Shown here piece after piece: positions 29,340-41,592 of a stretch of DNA of 64,000 bases (position 1 is the stretch's first letter; every line of letters starts with the position of its first letter). The DNA comes from Halichondria panicea (lineage: Eukaryota > Porifera > Demospongiae > Suberitida > Halichondriidae): contig NC_087378.1 in the NCBI RefSeq assembly GCF_963675165.1, positions 1,175,001 through 1,239,000 on the forward strand, in the 5' to 3' direction. The position numbers and the translations under genes are program-made. The notes below the pieces were generated by a model, which was given only the letters and a program-made list of their open reading frames with translations, had not been told where the DNA came from and did not search any database.

Positions 29340-31480
29340 CTAGATACTGATCATAAAACACTGTTTCTTGGTAATCAGTGACCAGTAGTATAAATAAAGT
29401 ACATTGAAAGCAGCTAACCCGATGCCAAAGATGGCCAGATGTGTTAGAATGAAGACAGGCACACACCAGAAGAGGTTGCTACAGGACGACTGTGAACCAG
29501 AGGACCTCTCTTCACTCATGTTAGCTGCTTCAGCAGCTGGCCTGTGCAATATTATATATTATACTGGGCAATTAAGAAATCAGAGCAATTGTACTGAAAC
29601 CTAAACCTCCTTAAAATCAAATGAAGAAACCTCTATGATCAATGCATTTGTTAACCAAAAGTATGCTAGAGAAGAATATAATATGTAGCAGAAACGTACT
29701 ACCGGATCTAGAAGCAAATGATAATTGTATTTACCTTTGAATGAAGTTTTGAGTGGTGGCTATTTCTTGTACAGGGGCTATGGTGTGAGGTACCTGTGGG
29801 GGGTCACTGCTGATCGGTGACTGCACAGGGGGTAAGGAGAAAATACAGATTAGTCACTGAACTGAGAATAGGAACACATCTCTAATTTGCTTGAAGCTCT
29901 GAAGATCTACCGTATAGCGCGAAAATTTCGAGGGGCTTGATTTTCGCTGTTTTCGTGGGTTAGCAATCCTACACGAAAATTAAGTCCACAAAAAAATTTG
30001 TTTTTACTTAGATTATCTGCTATAACGTGCAAAGATTAAAGACGTGGCTTCCGGTAAGCAGTCATCCCCCACGAACATTGTGCAACGAAATGCTTTAGAG
30101 GCCATTCCACGAAATATAAGTGCCTCAAAAATGTTGCGCTATACGGTATATGGCTGCTATATGCTATGCTATACTCACTTCAGATGGTGACTCATCCTCC
30201 TGTTGGCTATCAGAGCACGGTTTGAACGTTACTCCGTACCTATGAGAGAGAGAGGAGAAGGTTAACAAGAACTCAACACTATAATATTATTATAGTAGTC
30301 TCTGTTATACAACATAAGCCTTTAATTTATCTCGGGACATTTCTCGAGTGTACACAATCATGTGATTACATATTAAACACTTGTGCCTAAGAGGGTGACT
30401 CTTTCAAATACCGTATAGCGCGAAATTTTCGAGGCACTTATATTTCGTGGATTAGCCTCTAAAAGCTATTTCGTTGCACAATGTTCGCGGAATGACTGCT
30501 TACCGGAAGCCACGCCTTTAAATCTATGCATGCTATAGCAGGTAATTCAATTTTCGTGGACTTAATTTTCGTGTAGGATTCTAACCCACGAAATCCGCGA
30601 AAATTAAGCCCCTCGAAAATTTCGCGCTATACGGTAGACAGCTGAACCTGCATATGGCTACAATTAATGCTATGGAGTAAACACACCAACTACTTGTGTA
30701 CATGGAATGTAGGCAGCTGCATTGAAACCACACTAGCAGTGGACCAGTAAACCACAAGCACTCGAGAGAGATAAACAAATCATGAATAACAATCGACCCA
30801 CAAAACTGAATGATATCAGAATGGTATGCAAAATAAAGGACCCCACTAGTTTTCACAATCTGATAATTTTCTGACATTCTATAATACAACTAGACTGGAA
30901 ACCATTTTCCTTCTCTTGGGGAGAAAGGGATTGGCCAGCTGCCGTGAGTGCGTGAAGAGTCTCGCGCTCTTACAAGAATGTAAACGTTACGTGCCACCGC
31001 CCATGCTAACTATTACTGTACAAAATACTGCCTGCCTCGAGTATAAGTACATCTGGCGGTTTGTTTATCGAGGCTAAAGTAATATCACCCACGCATTACG
31101 TATTTTGTGGTTTGTTCTAATTGCATTCCAACGGGACAACTCTCAACATGGCAGCTTGCCAGTCTCTTTCTCCCCCTCAAAAAAGGAGTGGTTTCCAGTC
31201 TATAATACAACAACGTACATCGTCTCAGAGTCTGACATTTCAGGTTCTGAAACGGCACTAGCGAGCATCTCCACCAACTCCTCCTTGCTGCGGTTGTACA
31301 CCAGCTTCCCCTCTCCTCCTGGCACATCCACCCACGACTCTGCACACAACACAATGAGTGTTTACTACTATACTAGCACTATAGGCCATTGGTTGGTTTA
31401 GGTTTGCTAACACAATGGAACTGACCTTGCATTGGGCTAGGAGGGGGTGGAGGTTGTCCTCCACTTTCTTTACCTTCCAT
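29340..31480 (-). CDS. BNIP3/NIX-like tail-anchored mitophagy receptor
   Basis: Exons 31426-31480, 31219-31339, 30179-30239, 29735-29820, 29340-29541; phases agree and give 174 residues (human BNIP3 194). The N-terminal part carries ESWVDVPG, matching the LC3-interacting WVEL box of BNIP3/NIX (W-x-x-V is a valid LIR), followed by VYNRSKEELVEMLASA, which resembles the family's YNGDMEKILLDA block. The C-terminal membrane segment (LFWCVPVFILTHLAIFGIGLA) keeps the spacing P-x(4)-[ST]-H-x(4)-G-x-G of the BNIP3 transmembrane helix. In known members this helix dimerises and inserts in the outer mitochondrial membrane. The AxxxG position differs (A is one residue closer to the His). Exon 3 lies between two inverted MITE copies. 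The short tail after the helix could change if a further 3' exon exists. Confidence 0.72.
29909..30149. mobile_element. MITE, 'CCGTATAGCG' family, copy in BNIP3-like intron 3
   Basis: Starts accgtatagcgcgaaaattt and ends gttgcgctatacggta; about 240 bp and non-coding. The ends abut TA, consistent with a TA target. Its inner sequence (cgtgggttag, cctacacgaaaattaagtcc) is matched in reverse complement by the copy at 30410-30637. Confidence 0.82.
30410..30637. mobile_element. MITE, same family, inverted copy in BNIP3-like intron 2
   Basis: Starts accgtatagcgcgaaatttt and ends aaaatttcgcgctatacggta. It is the reverse-complement orientation of the copy at 29909-30149, and the two flank the 61-nt exon 3 of the BNIP3-like gene. 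Confidence 0.82.
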
Positions 31481-31775
31481 TGTAGAAAAAGCTAAGTGTG
31501 ATTACTTCCAGATATTCTTTCTTCCGCGTTCTTGTGTGGTAGTGAGAGAAGAAGAGCAGTCAAGCAGTCAGAAAATTCTTCTCTCCAAATACTTTTTCCC
31601 ATTAATTGGAACAATTGGTTCAGTTCTAGGTCGCCCCTTAGTCGCCCTCATATATAGTCCAACACAAAAGGGGGCGGGGTGCGTGTGTGCACTAATTGGA
31701 AAAAAAGAAAACTACCTCCTACTAGTATCATCTTTCATGATCTGGACTTCCCTTCTCTCCTAACTATGGTTTAGA
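31481..31775. promoter_or_regulatory. Probable bidirectional promoter, BNIP3-like / KANSL3
   Basis: The two start codons face away from each other, 295 bp apart. The region includes short GC-rich patches (ggtcgccccttagtcgccc, gggggcggggtg) that could be Sp/KLF-like sites; this is inference only. Confidence 0.5.
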
Positions 31776-34700
31776 ATGTCCACTGAGCCGATGGAGTGTG
31801 CTGACGAGGCAGGGACCTCCTCAACTGAACCTACTGATACAGTCTTACCACACCATCCTGTGAATGGAGACAGTGTCGACCTACCTTACAGAATATCCAT
31901 AGAGCACTGTTACTCGCGTTTAGTTCCCTTCAGAAGTTCACCACCACCATGCACACTGAGTCCGAACGCTTCTTTCCCAACTACGGTACTGTTTGAGAAC
32001 TGTATCACAGATACAAGCAAGCTGGAAGCCATCCATAGGAAGTGGGGTGGGAGGTTCTGTAAAGATAGGAAGAGGAGTGGTTATACAACGTCAACTATTA
32101 GCAATGGAATCTCGGACAATGTCAGGTATGTTTAATGACCTATTGTGTTAATCGATCACATGAATTATAGTTGAGCAATTACCCCATAATTGGGTTAACA
32201 CAAGTTACCATTCCCACAAATGTACCAAACTAGAGCACTAAAGTGCAAACCCTCGGCCGGCTGGTGACAAGATTATAAAAAACTAAAAGAGTGATATAAT
32301 GCAGTGCATGTAGTGATGTATGACTGAGCTGTCTAGCATGCACAAGCAGCAACTCAGACAGGAGCAATAAAACTAACCAGATGCTGAGTTTAGTGGTACA
32401 TAGATATAATTATATGCATGGATCACAGCAAAGAAGTCTGGAGTCTCAGAGAAGTATAGCTCCTGGAGTAGGACCCAGGAGTCTGCTACAGTAGGGTTAG
32501 GGTTAGGGTTAGGGTTAGCCAGTCACCTTTCTATTGTAGCGACCCTTTCCATCATTCCTGGTACGGGGTCACTTCAGCTGTAAATACGTAGGGTGCCTCG
32601 AATAAAGGCCGTGTGTAGTTAGTCTCTGGTAGTTAGCTGCCAACGTGCAAGTTCAAGCTTATGCTTTTGCTCGCTTTTATTTGACAACGAAGCTTTAACC
32701 CAAATTTAAAACTACTACCTTGTTGTGTTGAGGCTATCCATGGCATAAACACAGTGCTATTGCATCCAGGTGAGCAGACTCAGAATACGCAGACAGACTG
32801 ACTGACTACTATAGCCCGTGGCGCCGTCAATAAATCGAGAGATCATGTTTCCATTGTCTTACTCTCCCTGCATGTTTATATAGTGGCGCCGACGGTGAGG
32901 ATGTCACAGTGGATGTAGTGACTGTGGACCCTGTTCCAGATCTACCCTACGATGAAAAAAAGGTGAAAGTTCATGTCATTAAAATTCTACTGTATTACGT
33001 AAGAGATCCCAATTTACGTGGGATTCGGGATTCATGATTCTTGTTAGGTAATCACTTTACAATGTATGCTATTCGGCCACACCTTGTCACTCCTGAGACA
33101 GTTTCACATCCACCCCTGTCCCCACGTCTGGGTCACACAGACACAAACATGTACATGTATTGACATCTATGTACCACCCCACTCTTAGGTCGCACATTAA
33201 ATTAATAAGTACATTGTTTCCAGTTAACTATCCACGTCCAGTCAGGTAACTCTCCGTCATAGCCCACACACACATCTATACCCATTAATTTGTCGTCTAT
33301 GGTATGCAAATTGCTAAAAGAATTTCTCATTATATGCATCTCTTAACTGTCCCTTGAAATGTATATAATGCATGGCTGATCAGAGACTCAATATCTCCTT
33401 CTTCTCCACTCAGGTCAGCTCGATCATGATAGAGTGCTCTCGTCACATCAACCTAGTGAAGGTGCCAGCTGAGAATAGTGACCTCCTCCTCACCAGGGCC
33501 ATTCAGGAGGCAAGCTACCAGCGGAGGGTGTTGCTAAGACGAGTCGTAGAGATTCTCGAGGCTGACCATTTGGCAAGACTGACATTTACCAATGTATGTA
33601 GGACATTATTGTTACAACTTACGGTTGTATTTACAAGCATGGAGCATTCATTTTTAGTATTGCATAAACATTCATTCATACAACTTAATTCGTCTCACTC
33701 CCTGTAATTATTTGTTGGCATTATTGTATTGTGCAGGTTCCGTATGAGCCCGTCAAGAGGAGACTGAGCACTGACAAAGCTGCTAGGCAGTTCAGAAAGG
33801 CACTGGCTGACGTCCGTTGGGTAAGCAATCCTTTGTTTCTCTTCACTTTCACTAACAGTAGTACATACAGTACTCAACCACAACCCCTTACTCTCTCCCT
33901 CTTTCTTCCCCACTCTCCTTCTCCACTATCCCCAAATTTCTTCTCCACTGTTCCCATCCCACCATTCCAATATATGTCCTTAGTCGAGTTTGTACAGATC
34001 TCTAGCTCCATATATACATGTAGCAGTTGAAGATAGCACACATGCAATATACATTCACTGAACATTCACCACTTTAGGACACCAAGTTAATTCGTTACTG
34101 TCACGAGACTCTACTACAAGTGCTCAACGGAGATCTGCTGCCCATATACCTGGACATCCTGCAGGTACTCAAGGCCAAGTGCCCAGTGCTGGTGGAGAAC
34201 ATGATCCACTCGAGTGTGGGGCTGGTCGGGAACGAAGCATTTGGACTGCTGCTCAAGAGACCGTGGAATCCTGTAGTGGGACTGCATGCTGTAGAGAAAC
34301 AGGTACAGGGTCATCACACTTACAATGCACTATGTAGCTACTATATATAATAGCACTGCTGTCTCAATATTCAAAAGCTGTATTTGTAAAGTATCCACTG
34401 AATCATTTATTATAATAGCACCATACTTAGCTAACGTATATCTTCTAATTTATCGGACACTTTTCTGGGCAATTTTCGTTGTTCTAATACAGCGGATACT
34501 GTGTTGCTTTAATTTTACACATGTTTTTAATATCTGGGCTTTGACTATACCTAACCAAGCAACGTAGCGTTATAGCTAGAGTTCTGCAGTTAGACAGCTC
34601 ATAGCTAATGCAACTATTCAGTCGCACACTGTACTATCAAACTTAGCTAGCTCATATGCAGCTGCATGCTTGTTCTAATTATTCTAAACATCTCACGTGT

Positions 34701-37700
34701 GCTATAAAAAATTATACTCGGTAATTTCCAAAAATGTATTTGCTGTCCAATAAAAATATTTTCTAGTCAACTAATCATTTAGCCCCTCCCCTCTTTTAGG
34801 TGAGGTTTGACTCCGCCCCACTGTTTGTCACCCTCCCCTTCTCCACCACCGGACTGGGCGGACGACGAATGCGTATGCTCCAAACTCACCTCAGTGCGAT
34901 GGGCAAAGTCTATCCTGTCATGCTCTCTGAGAAGCTAATGGACTTGTCCAGAGGCACCTCTCTCACAGATACGGCCAGTGTGATAATGTCCGCCTCGATG
35001 ACTCGTGTTCAAGAGGTGGGCAGTGGGTGTTTATGTCTCGTTGAAATGCCTGCATGTCTGATAGAACTTGCGTATGTATATTTTAGGCGAGGGGAGGGTA
35101 TGATTAAGAGAGAGTTTTGTCTTCTTTGAGTGTATTTAATTTAGGTTAAATTTAGTTAGTAGCGGAGTGTATGACTTTAAATGTTTCATCTCAGTGTTTG
35201 CTATGTAGTGGAATTTTAAGTAGGAGCTGTGTTTAGTCTCTTTTGTAAGTAAGGCAATAAACCAGAAAGATCTTAAACACGTACCACCCAGCATGCTGCA
35301 CCTAATATTCAACTACCCCCAGCTCTTTCTCAGGCTTCAATTACTGCCAATGTGTGTTCACTTGGGTTTAGTTGGTGGTTTAGTTCGGAGTCTAATTAAA
35401 ACATGTTTGTACTGATAATTACACTGTCTAGTCATTGCTTCTATAGACAAGGCTGCTACTGAATGCATTTTGAATGGATTCTTTAATGGAATCACCAGCA
35501 TAATCACATGTATTACCTCACCATCACAACACCTGTGTACTCTACTAGCACCGCTGCAATAATGCTGAAAAGAGTCTCCTTGTATTTATATTAGTCACTT
35601 TGTACAGTGTATGTAGGCCGCCAGATTACATGATCACGCAGTTACATTCTACATGGTTTCTAATTATATTACGGAAGACATAACACTTTTTATTGTTTTT
35701 GTTCCTCCTGTCATAATTGAATCATAATTGGAGTGTGTATGTGACTCAGATGACATAATAATAGTTCCCCTGTAATAATGTCATCATGTATTCCTATCTC
35801 ATATCAGAATACGTACAATTCATTATATAATCACATGTATTGCCTCACCATCACAACACCTGTGTACTCTGCTAGCACCACTGCAAAATAATGCTGAAAA
35901 GAGTCTCCTTGTATTTATATTAGTCACTTTGTACAGTTTATGTAGGCCGCCAGATCACGCAGATAAATTCTACATGGTTTCTAGTTATATTACAGAAGAC
36001 ATAACACTTTTTATTGTTTTCGTTCCTATTCCTAATTGAGTCATATCGAGTATGTATGTGACTCTGATGACATATAGTTCCCCTATAATAATGTCATCAT
36101 GTCCCATATCAGAATACGTACAATTCATTATGTACTTGTCAGTCACGTACGTAGCCAAAAATTGTTGGTTACTGTGGTATTATTATATTTCTCTCCCCGT
36201 GCATGCAGCTGCAGGCCCAGTATCCATCCAGACCTATTGTACTCATTGCCTTCTCCATAGCTGGAAGAATTGCTGCCAAGGTAACACAGGTAGTAGGTGC
36301 TGGGACAATCCCTAGTGGTACATGACCACAACCACTTAAAGTACAAGCGGTTCCTTGCTCTAATTATTATTATGCCTAAGGGCATAGCTGCAGGAGGTAT
36401 TGTTTATCTTGTTTTTGCCAGTCCTCATCACTGGCTTGATTTAAGAAGGGCATTGTTACATAGTTATTGTCAGTCTCAGTTGCATGGGGGTCGTTGCAAT
36501 TTCTCCGGTTTTTTTCTTCTCGTAGATTGCTGAGCTGGAGGGGGTCAGCTGCATTGTGTCAATAGGACTTCCTGTGCAAGGCATCGACTCAAAATGGACG
36601 GTAAGTTAACTCAGTGGGAGTACCTACTCGTTTATTGTTAAGAGACTAAGATAAGATATGTCCCTCAATCTGTTTGTATGGAGTTCCTTACGTACGTACT
36701 AACTGCTTAGAAGTACGGTATAGACTTACCAGTAAAATGGTGTGTGACTTAATTAATTGTATGGTCAAAATATTAATTTTTTTCGTGGTCTTAATAGGTG
36801 GGTATACGTGTTGCATAACTCCTAGCAGATGTTATGGATCCACTCATTTCACAGATGTCTGCTTCTTAATTCTAATTTAATATCACTTTACTGGCAAGTG
36901 TGAATACCCAAATAGTTTTGGTTAGCTTACAAGAGCGTAATGATGTGTGAATATTCATTTTCTAACCAATGTTTTTGGCTCTGAAATATGTGGTAAGTAG
37001 ATAGCTAAAAATCACATTCCCATGCTGGTGGTAGTTGATGCATGCACCCACAGCTTTGTGTACATGTTCTAGTCTGGGAATTATAATTGCTTGTCTACCA
37101 GCTTGTTGCCCACCACCTGGCAATTGTGGTGCATGTACATAAGTGTGTACAAAACAGCCCATAGGCACATGCAGCTCACAAGGGAAGAGTTAGAGTTGTA
37201 CTATTTTCTGGTGTGCAATGTCAACTACTATATTGCACTACTTCAATTTAATTTGGGTCTCCTATATCAACTACTTTCGATTTAATTTGGGTCTAGTACT
37301 TAAAAAAGCCAGATGTTTGTGCACCACTCAAATTAAATTATATGGAAGTGTCAGATGATGATACCAACAGCACTTGTATGCCTCTGTGTTAGTGATAAAA
37401 CTTTTTTTTCTCATTAGTTGTGGCCACATCAGAACAACACAAATATCCAAACAACAGGCTAACACCAGCCACCAGCCACAATTGTATCACTGGGTCTGGG
37501 TGCTAGTTAAGTATTTAGTTTGATGTTCCTGTGTTTGTGTTTGTTTGAGCTGGCGTCTAGTCTGATACTAGTGAGATCTAGTGTTAGATAATGGTGCTGG
37601 CGGGCAAATTAGTTTGTACGTTAATGGTTTGTACGTTAATGGTTCCCCTCACTATTTGTCCCTCAAAGTAGTTATTGGATGCTTGCAGAAAATACTATTT

Positions 37701-40700
37701 ACATGCTGATAAAGTTTTTTCCCACAGATATAATAATTATACTGTAAGCTATAATTAGTGCACCATGCACAACTGGTGAATCCTATATTTCCAGTACGTT
37801 AATTAATTGTCATAGTAGGTATCAAATATCTCATTCCATCATATAAGTATTATTATCCAAGTTACTGGCCATGATGTAATATTTTCCATAAGGAGAGATT
37901 ATGCATGCGTAATTAAGTTATTGTGTGGCCCATAAGCTAATAGTTGTTACCTCCCTAGCACCCTTGATAAATGTTGTCAGTACCCACTAGACCCGCCTTG
38001 GTTTAAGTTCCTATTAGCAGCTGTCAGTTTGACGTACACTCTCTTGTGTTTATTTTTTAACAATTATGTCTAATAAATGTACGCCTCCCTTTGCCCAGGG
38101 AAATTATGTCTCCCTAACGTGTACATGTCTTGGTTCAAATTCTGTTTTGTTGTATTTGAAATATTACACGATACAATTTTCATTGATGTGTTACGTGATA
38201 GTGTTTAGAGATAAAAATATTGGTGTTCATAGAAAATAAAATACCACGCTACTTCATGGAATAAAATGTACGTACTGCCTTTGCAGCTCACTTGGAATTT
38301 GGGGGTAAATGTTAAAATGCAAAAATATACTGTAACTGTTAAAAACCACTTCACTTCTCTATCTAGGTCTTAACGTAACTGTTACACTTATCTCAACAAA
38401 ATATCATTTGCCCTAACTTCCAAGTGAGCTGCAAAGCACAGTATCTGGGCTGTTTTGTTAAAATGTTATTGTGGTTTATTTATACGAGGTATCAAATGTC
38501 TTCAAGGCACAATTCTTTCTGTCTTCAGCTTCTCAGATATCACGTTGTTTACTTCAAATTTCAGTTTTCTAAGGTTGCTGACATTTTTGAGGCCGGATCA
38601 GTTTAATGTTCTCTCAATGGATTAAGGCTCAGTTCTGTCTCTCCCCTCTGTGTGTCTGGCTAAGCAGTCTCTTTGTGTGTGTCTGGCTAAGCAGTCGCTG
38701 GCAATTAGCCCAACACAATTCAGTTTCTCTATGGCAACCAGAGGGTGATAGACAAAGAGCAAGCAAAGGCTTCTTCGTCTATAGACTCCATTAGTTGTAC
38801 TAGCCAGTGATACCTGTACTGGTTGGTGCTACCTATAGGTGGTATACAGTTGAGGTATATGCTACACTGTATCATAGAATAGAAATGGTATTGGCAGCCA
38901 AAGAATGAATGTTTGTTACGTTTTAAGTGGGGGAACTAATTATGTTTTCACATATTGCATTGCTCATCCATCTCATTCCGATAACTCCATATTTCTACGT
39001 ACTTATTGAATGTTGCACTTGTTAAACAATTTCTCCCTTTTCGCATTCTCTCTCCTTCAGATTAGCTGCGATCCTTTCAAAGATTGTAAGACACCTACTG
39101 TTTTCATAATTGGATCTGAGTCACCAGTGACATCGATGGAGTACTTGGAGGTATGTTTGTAGTTGTGTCTGGCATTATAATTATAAGCACTAGGGATTCG
39201 TATTAATTAGAGGATAAAAGTACTCCAGTAATTGTTTTGCTTCTCCTCAATTGAATAGTCATGGCTACCCCGATGTCAAAGTCAAATTCTCCCATGCGGT
39301 TTCTAAGCACTTATTATTACGTATGGTTTCAATTTAATTGGCTTGTGAAGTATAGTTTTCATACATTTTATATAAGAGCTTAATTGATCAGTCGCTAGTT
39401 GTTTTGTGACAGGTGGTTTCTGTGCATGTGTCCTCTACTTGTTTGTTACACGTGTTATGTAATTATTTTTCACACCTACACACTAAACTGATTGAGTGCA
39501 TGATGTCATGTTTATGAGGTCCTGTGTAGTCTACACATTGGGTGAAGGAACAATAGGAAGCATCACAACCTGTACCAATTTACTTTATTAGATTATAATG
39601 ACTGTTAGTCTCATAAAATTCATCAGATTAACCAATTTAATTGGTTTGCGGCTTGTACATGTTTTCTTGGTGGAGTGTTCTCACAATTCTTATCCAGTGT
39701 GGTTCCCCCAGTTATAGTAGCTATAACAATAGATGACAAGCACGCTAGGCTAACTGCATGTAATGCACGTAATGTGGTAGATTCCGTGGTAGGTTCACTC
39801 AATTATTCAAACTTCTGCTTAGCTTCAAGAGCTATATTTGAAGTATATGTGCCTATAATTAAATGGAAAAAGAATCCTTTAAAAGGCTATAATTAAAATT
39901 AGAGCACTTGTACATAGTTAGAGCTTCATCAGTTATGTCAGCAACGTTCTAAAGCAAGCAATTCTCTCGTTTAGCTGATTGAGTGGGTGGGTTGCTTTTA
40001 TTGTCATAATAATGCATTTTGAGCTAATTAATTAGTGCCAATAACAGTGCACAGGTGCTCTAGATCTGTACTTGCCCTAGTTGGCTTCGACACATTTCTT
40101 GTCATCATTATACTATTGCTAATAGCCCTGGGAAAGTTTCCGTGACAATAGCGTCCGCAAGCTACGTTGGTCACAATCAGTACCCAAGAGTTCCTGTGTG
40201 AAAGTTAATCAATTAATTGAATTTTCCCTTGCAGGAATTGCGATCTATTATGAAGTGTCCCACCAGTTTGGTTATCATTGGAGGAGGGGATGACCTGGTA
40301 AGGATGAACGATACCTGTGTATATCTCTATCTATGTACACATGCACAATTTAACATAATCAATAATTTTTCTGTAGTAGTACGTACGTAGCACAATTGTC
40401 TGTAGTACGTAACAAATGTAGAGCATTATTACATAACGTGTAATAGGTGCGACTGTCAGCAGAGGATAAGAGCACTGAGATTGTCTGTCAGAGCATTGTC
40501 GATCGCTGTATGCTGGACAAAGTATACGAATTCATTGTCTACATACTACCTTGTAGCTACCCAGAGGAGCAGACACGATTGGTGCGAAAACACAGAGGCT
40601 CCCTCACTGATGAGATAGGAAGTGCATTTCTCACCCCTGCTGTGGCGCAAAGTCCTATTCGATTGTGTTCACCTGTCGACGACGATGGTAAGAATCTGAA

Positions 40701-41178
40701 CTCTAACAACTCAAACACTTCACACAAGTACATGAAAAATGGCAGTAGACCTTCTCCCGCTGTTAGTAATCGCTCCACCCCCTCACCTGTCTCTCTCCTT
40801 AGTAAAAGACAACACTCCGAAACACCTATCGCAAAGAAGAGAGCCTTACAGACTCAATATCTTCCAAAAATAGGTCGGCCACGCTCTAAATCGATTTCTG
40901 ACACGATAAAGAAAGTACACCCTGTTCGACTAAGGTCCTGCAGCACAGATCAGGCACGATCCTCCACCAACAAGTTTAGCACTCTCACAGGTAGTCTTCT
41001 TAACTCAAATGCAAACAACTCTAATGTGTCTCCACCTGGTCTATTGAGTATTCCCCAAGCACACATGCAACCACTACCAATCACACCACCAAGAAATCCT
41101 TTTGCCGAAGATGTCCAAGGAAATACAAATATCAAGTTAGACCCAAAAACTATAAAACAATTGCAGAAAGGACGTTAA
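31776..41178 (+). CDS. KANSL3: KAT8 regulatory NSL complex subunit 3 (KANSL3/Rcd1-like)
   Basis: KANSL3 is a subunit of the nuclear NSL histone acetyltransferase complex with MOF. Exons: 31776-32125, 32884-32962, 33414-33593, 33737-33820, 34078-34302, 34800-35015, 36209-36280, 36526-36600, 39061-39150, 40235-40297, 40447-41178, 721 residues; all phases agree. Family landmarks are LPYRISIEHCYSRLVP, TVDPVPDLPYDEKK, VKRRLSTDKAARQFRKALADV, DTKLIRYCHETLLQVL, LLLKRPWNPVVGL, and the alpha/beta-hydrolase-like core LQAQYPSRPIVLIAFS, VSIGLPVQGID, KTPTVFIIGSES and IIGGGDDLVRLS, then QSIVDRCMLD. The C-terminal exon is Ser/Asn/Pro-rich and basic, with nuclear-localisation-like KKRALQ and poorly conserved, as in other members. 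Human KANSL3 has about 900 residues. The introns contain most of the repeats in this part of the window. Confidence 0.92.
32492..32518. repeat. Interstitial telomere-type repeat (TTAGGG)n
   Basis: Four tandem TTAGGG units (tagggttagggttagggttag) lie in KANSL3 intron 1. This is the animal telomere motif; the array is short. Confidence 0.9.
32525..32665. repeat. Dispersed repeat, copy 1
   Basis: Contains cctggtacggggtcacttca, gctgtaaatacg and a gcctcgaataaaggc core. The reverse complement of this about 140-bp block recurs at about 59450-59575 with scattered differences, so it is a dispersed non-coding repeat of unknown class. Confidence 0.65.
34433..34765. mobile_element. Degenerate MITE, 'CTTCTAATTTATCGGACA' family
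   Basis: The left end reads gtatatcttctaatttatcg, followed by gggcaattttcgttgttcta, which is the reverse complement of the right end of the intact copy at 49031-49428. The right end (ggtaatttccaaaa, ctgtccaataaaaat) corresponds to the other terminus. It lies in KANSL3 intron 5. Confidence 0.65.
35500..36133. repeat. Tandem duplication of about 320 bp in a KANSL3 intron
   Basis: Block 35500-35826 is repeated at 35827-36133 with about 90% or more identity and small indels (shared cctcaccatcacaacacctg, gtatgtaggccgccagat, gaatacgtacaattcattat). No coding potential is seen. The rest of this 1.2 kb intron (35016-36208) is unremarkable. Confidence 0.88.
36601..39060 (+). other. KANSL3 intron 8 (2.5 kb)
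   Basis: AT-rich intron with short local duplications (for example atttaatttgggtct twice near 37246-37295, and tgtctggctaagcagtc twice near 38650-38700). I see no gene on either strand. The following 39151-40234 intron is likewise empty. Confidence 0.6.
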
Positions 41179-41592
41179 ATATTCCTAGCTCCCATTATAC
41201 ATTGTACAAGTGATAATAATTTATATAATTTATAAGAGGATCAAATGCATTGTGTAGTAATTATATAATTATAATAGATCATGTATATAATGAGAATAAA
41301 TGAATGCACGGAAAATAAAGCCGTATAAAAGTATAAAAGTATAAAGCCGTATAAAAGTAATTTGATTGTTCTATGCTTGAGTGTGGAGTCTTCGAATGAG
41401 TGGTTTTTCACTTTTACTGCGGTAGACACGCTTGCAAATACGATGGATATTCACTGTAAGAGATATAATTATAGAGTGTGATAAACAACCATCCATATAA
41501 AATTTGATCTACAGTGTTTAACAAATAAGCATACCAGCATGCATAAATCGTCTCTTGTTTTGTGTTCATGCCATGCACATGGAAGAGACTTA

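Noticed and set aside
36143-36385. Minus-strand 80-residue frame
   Set aside because: Antisense over the KANSL3 exon 36209-36280; no independent support.
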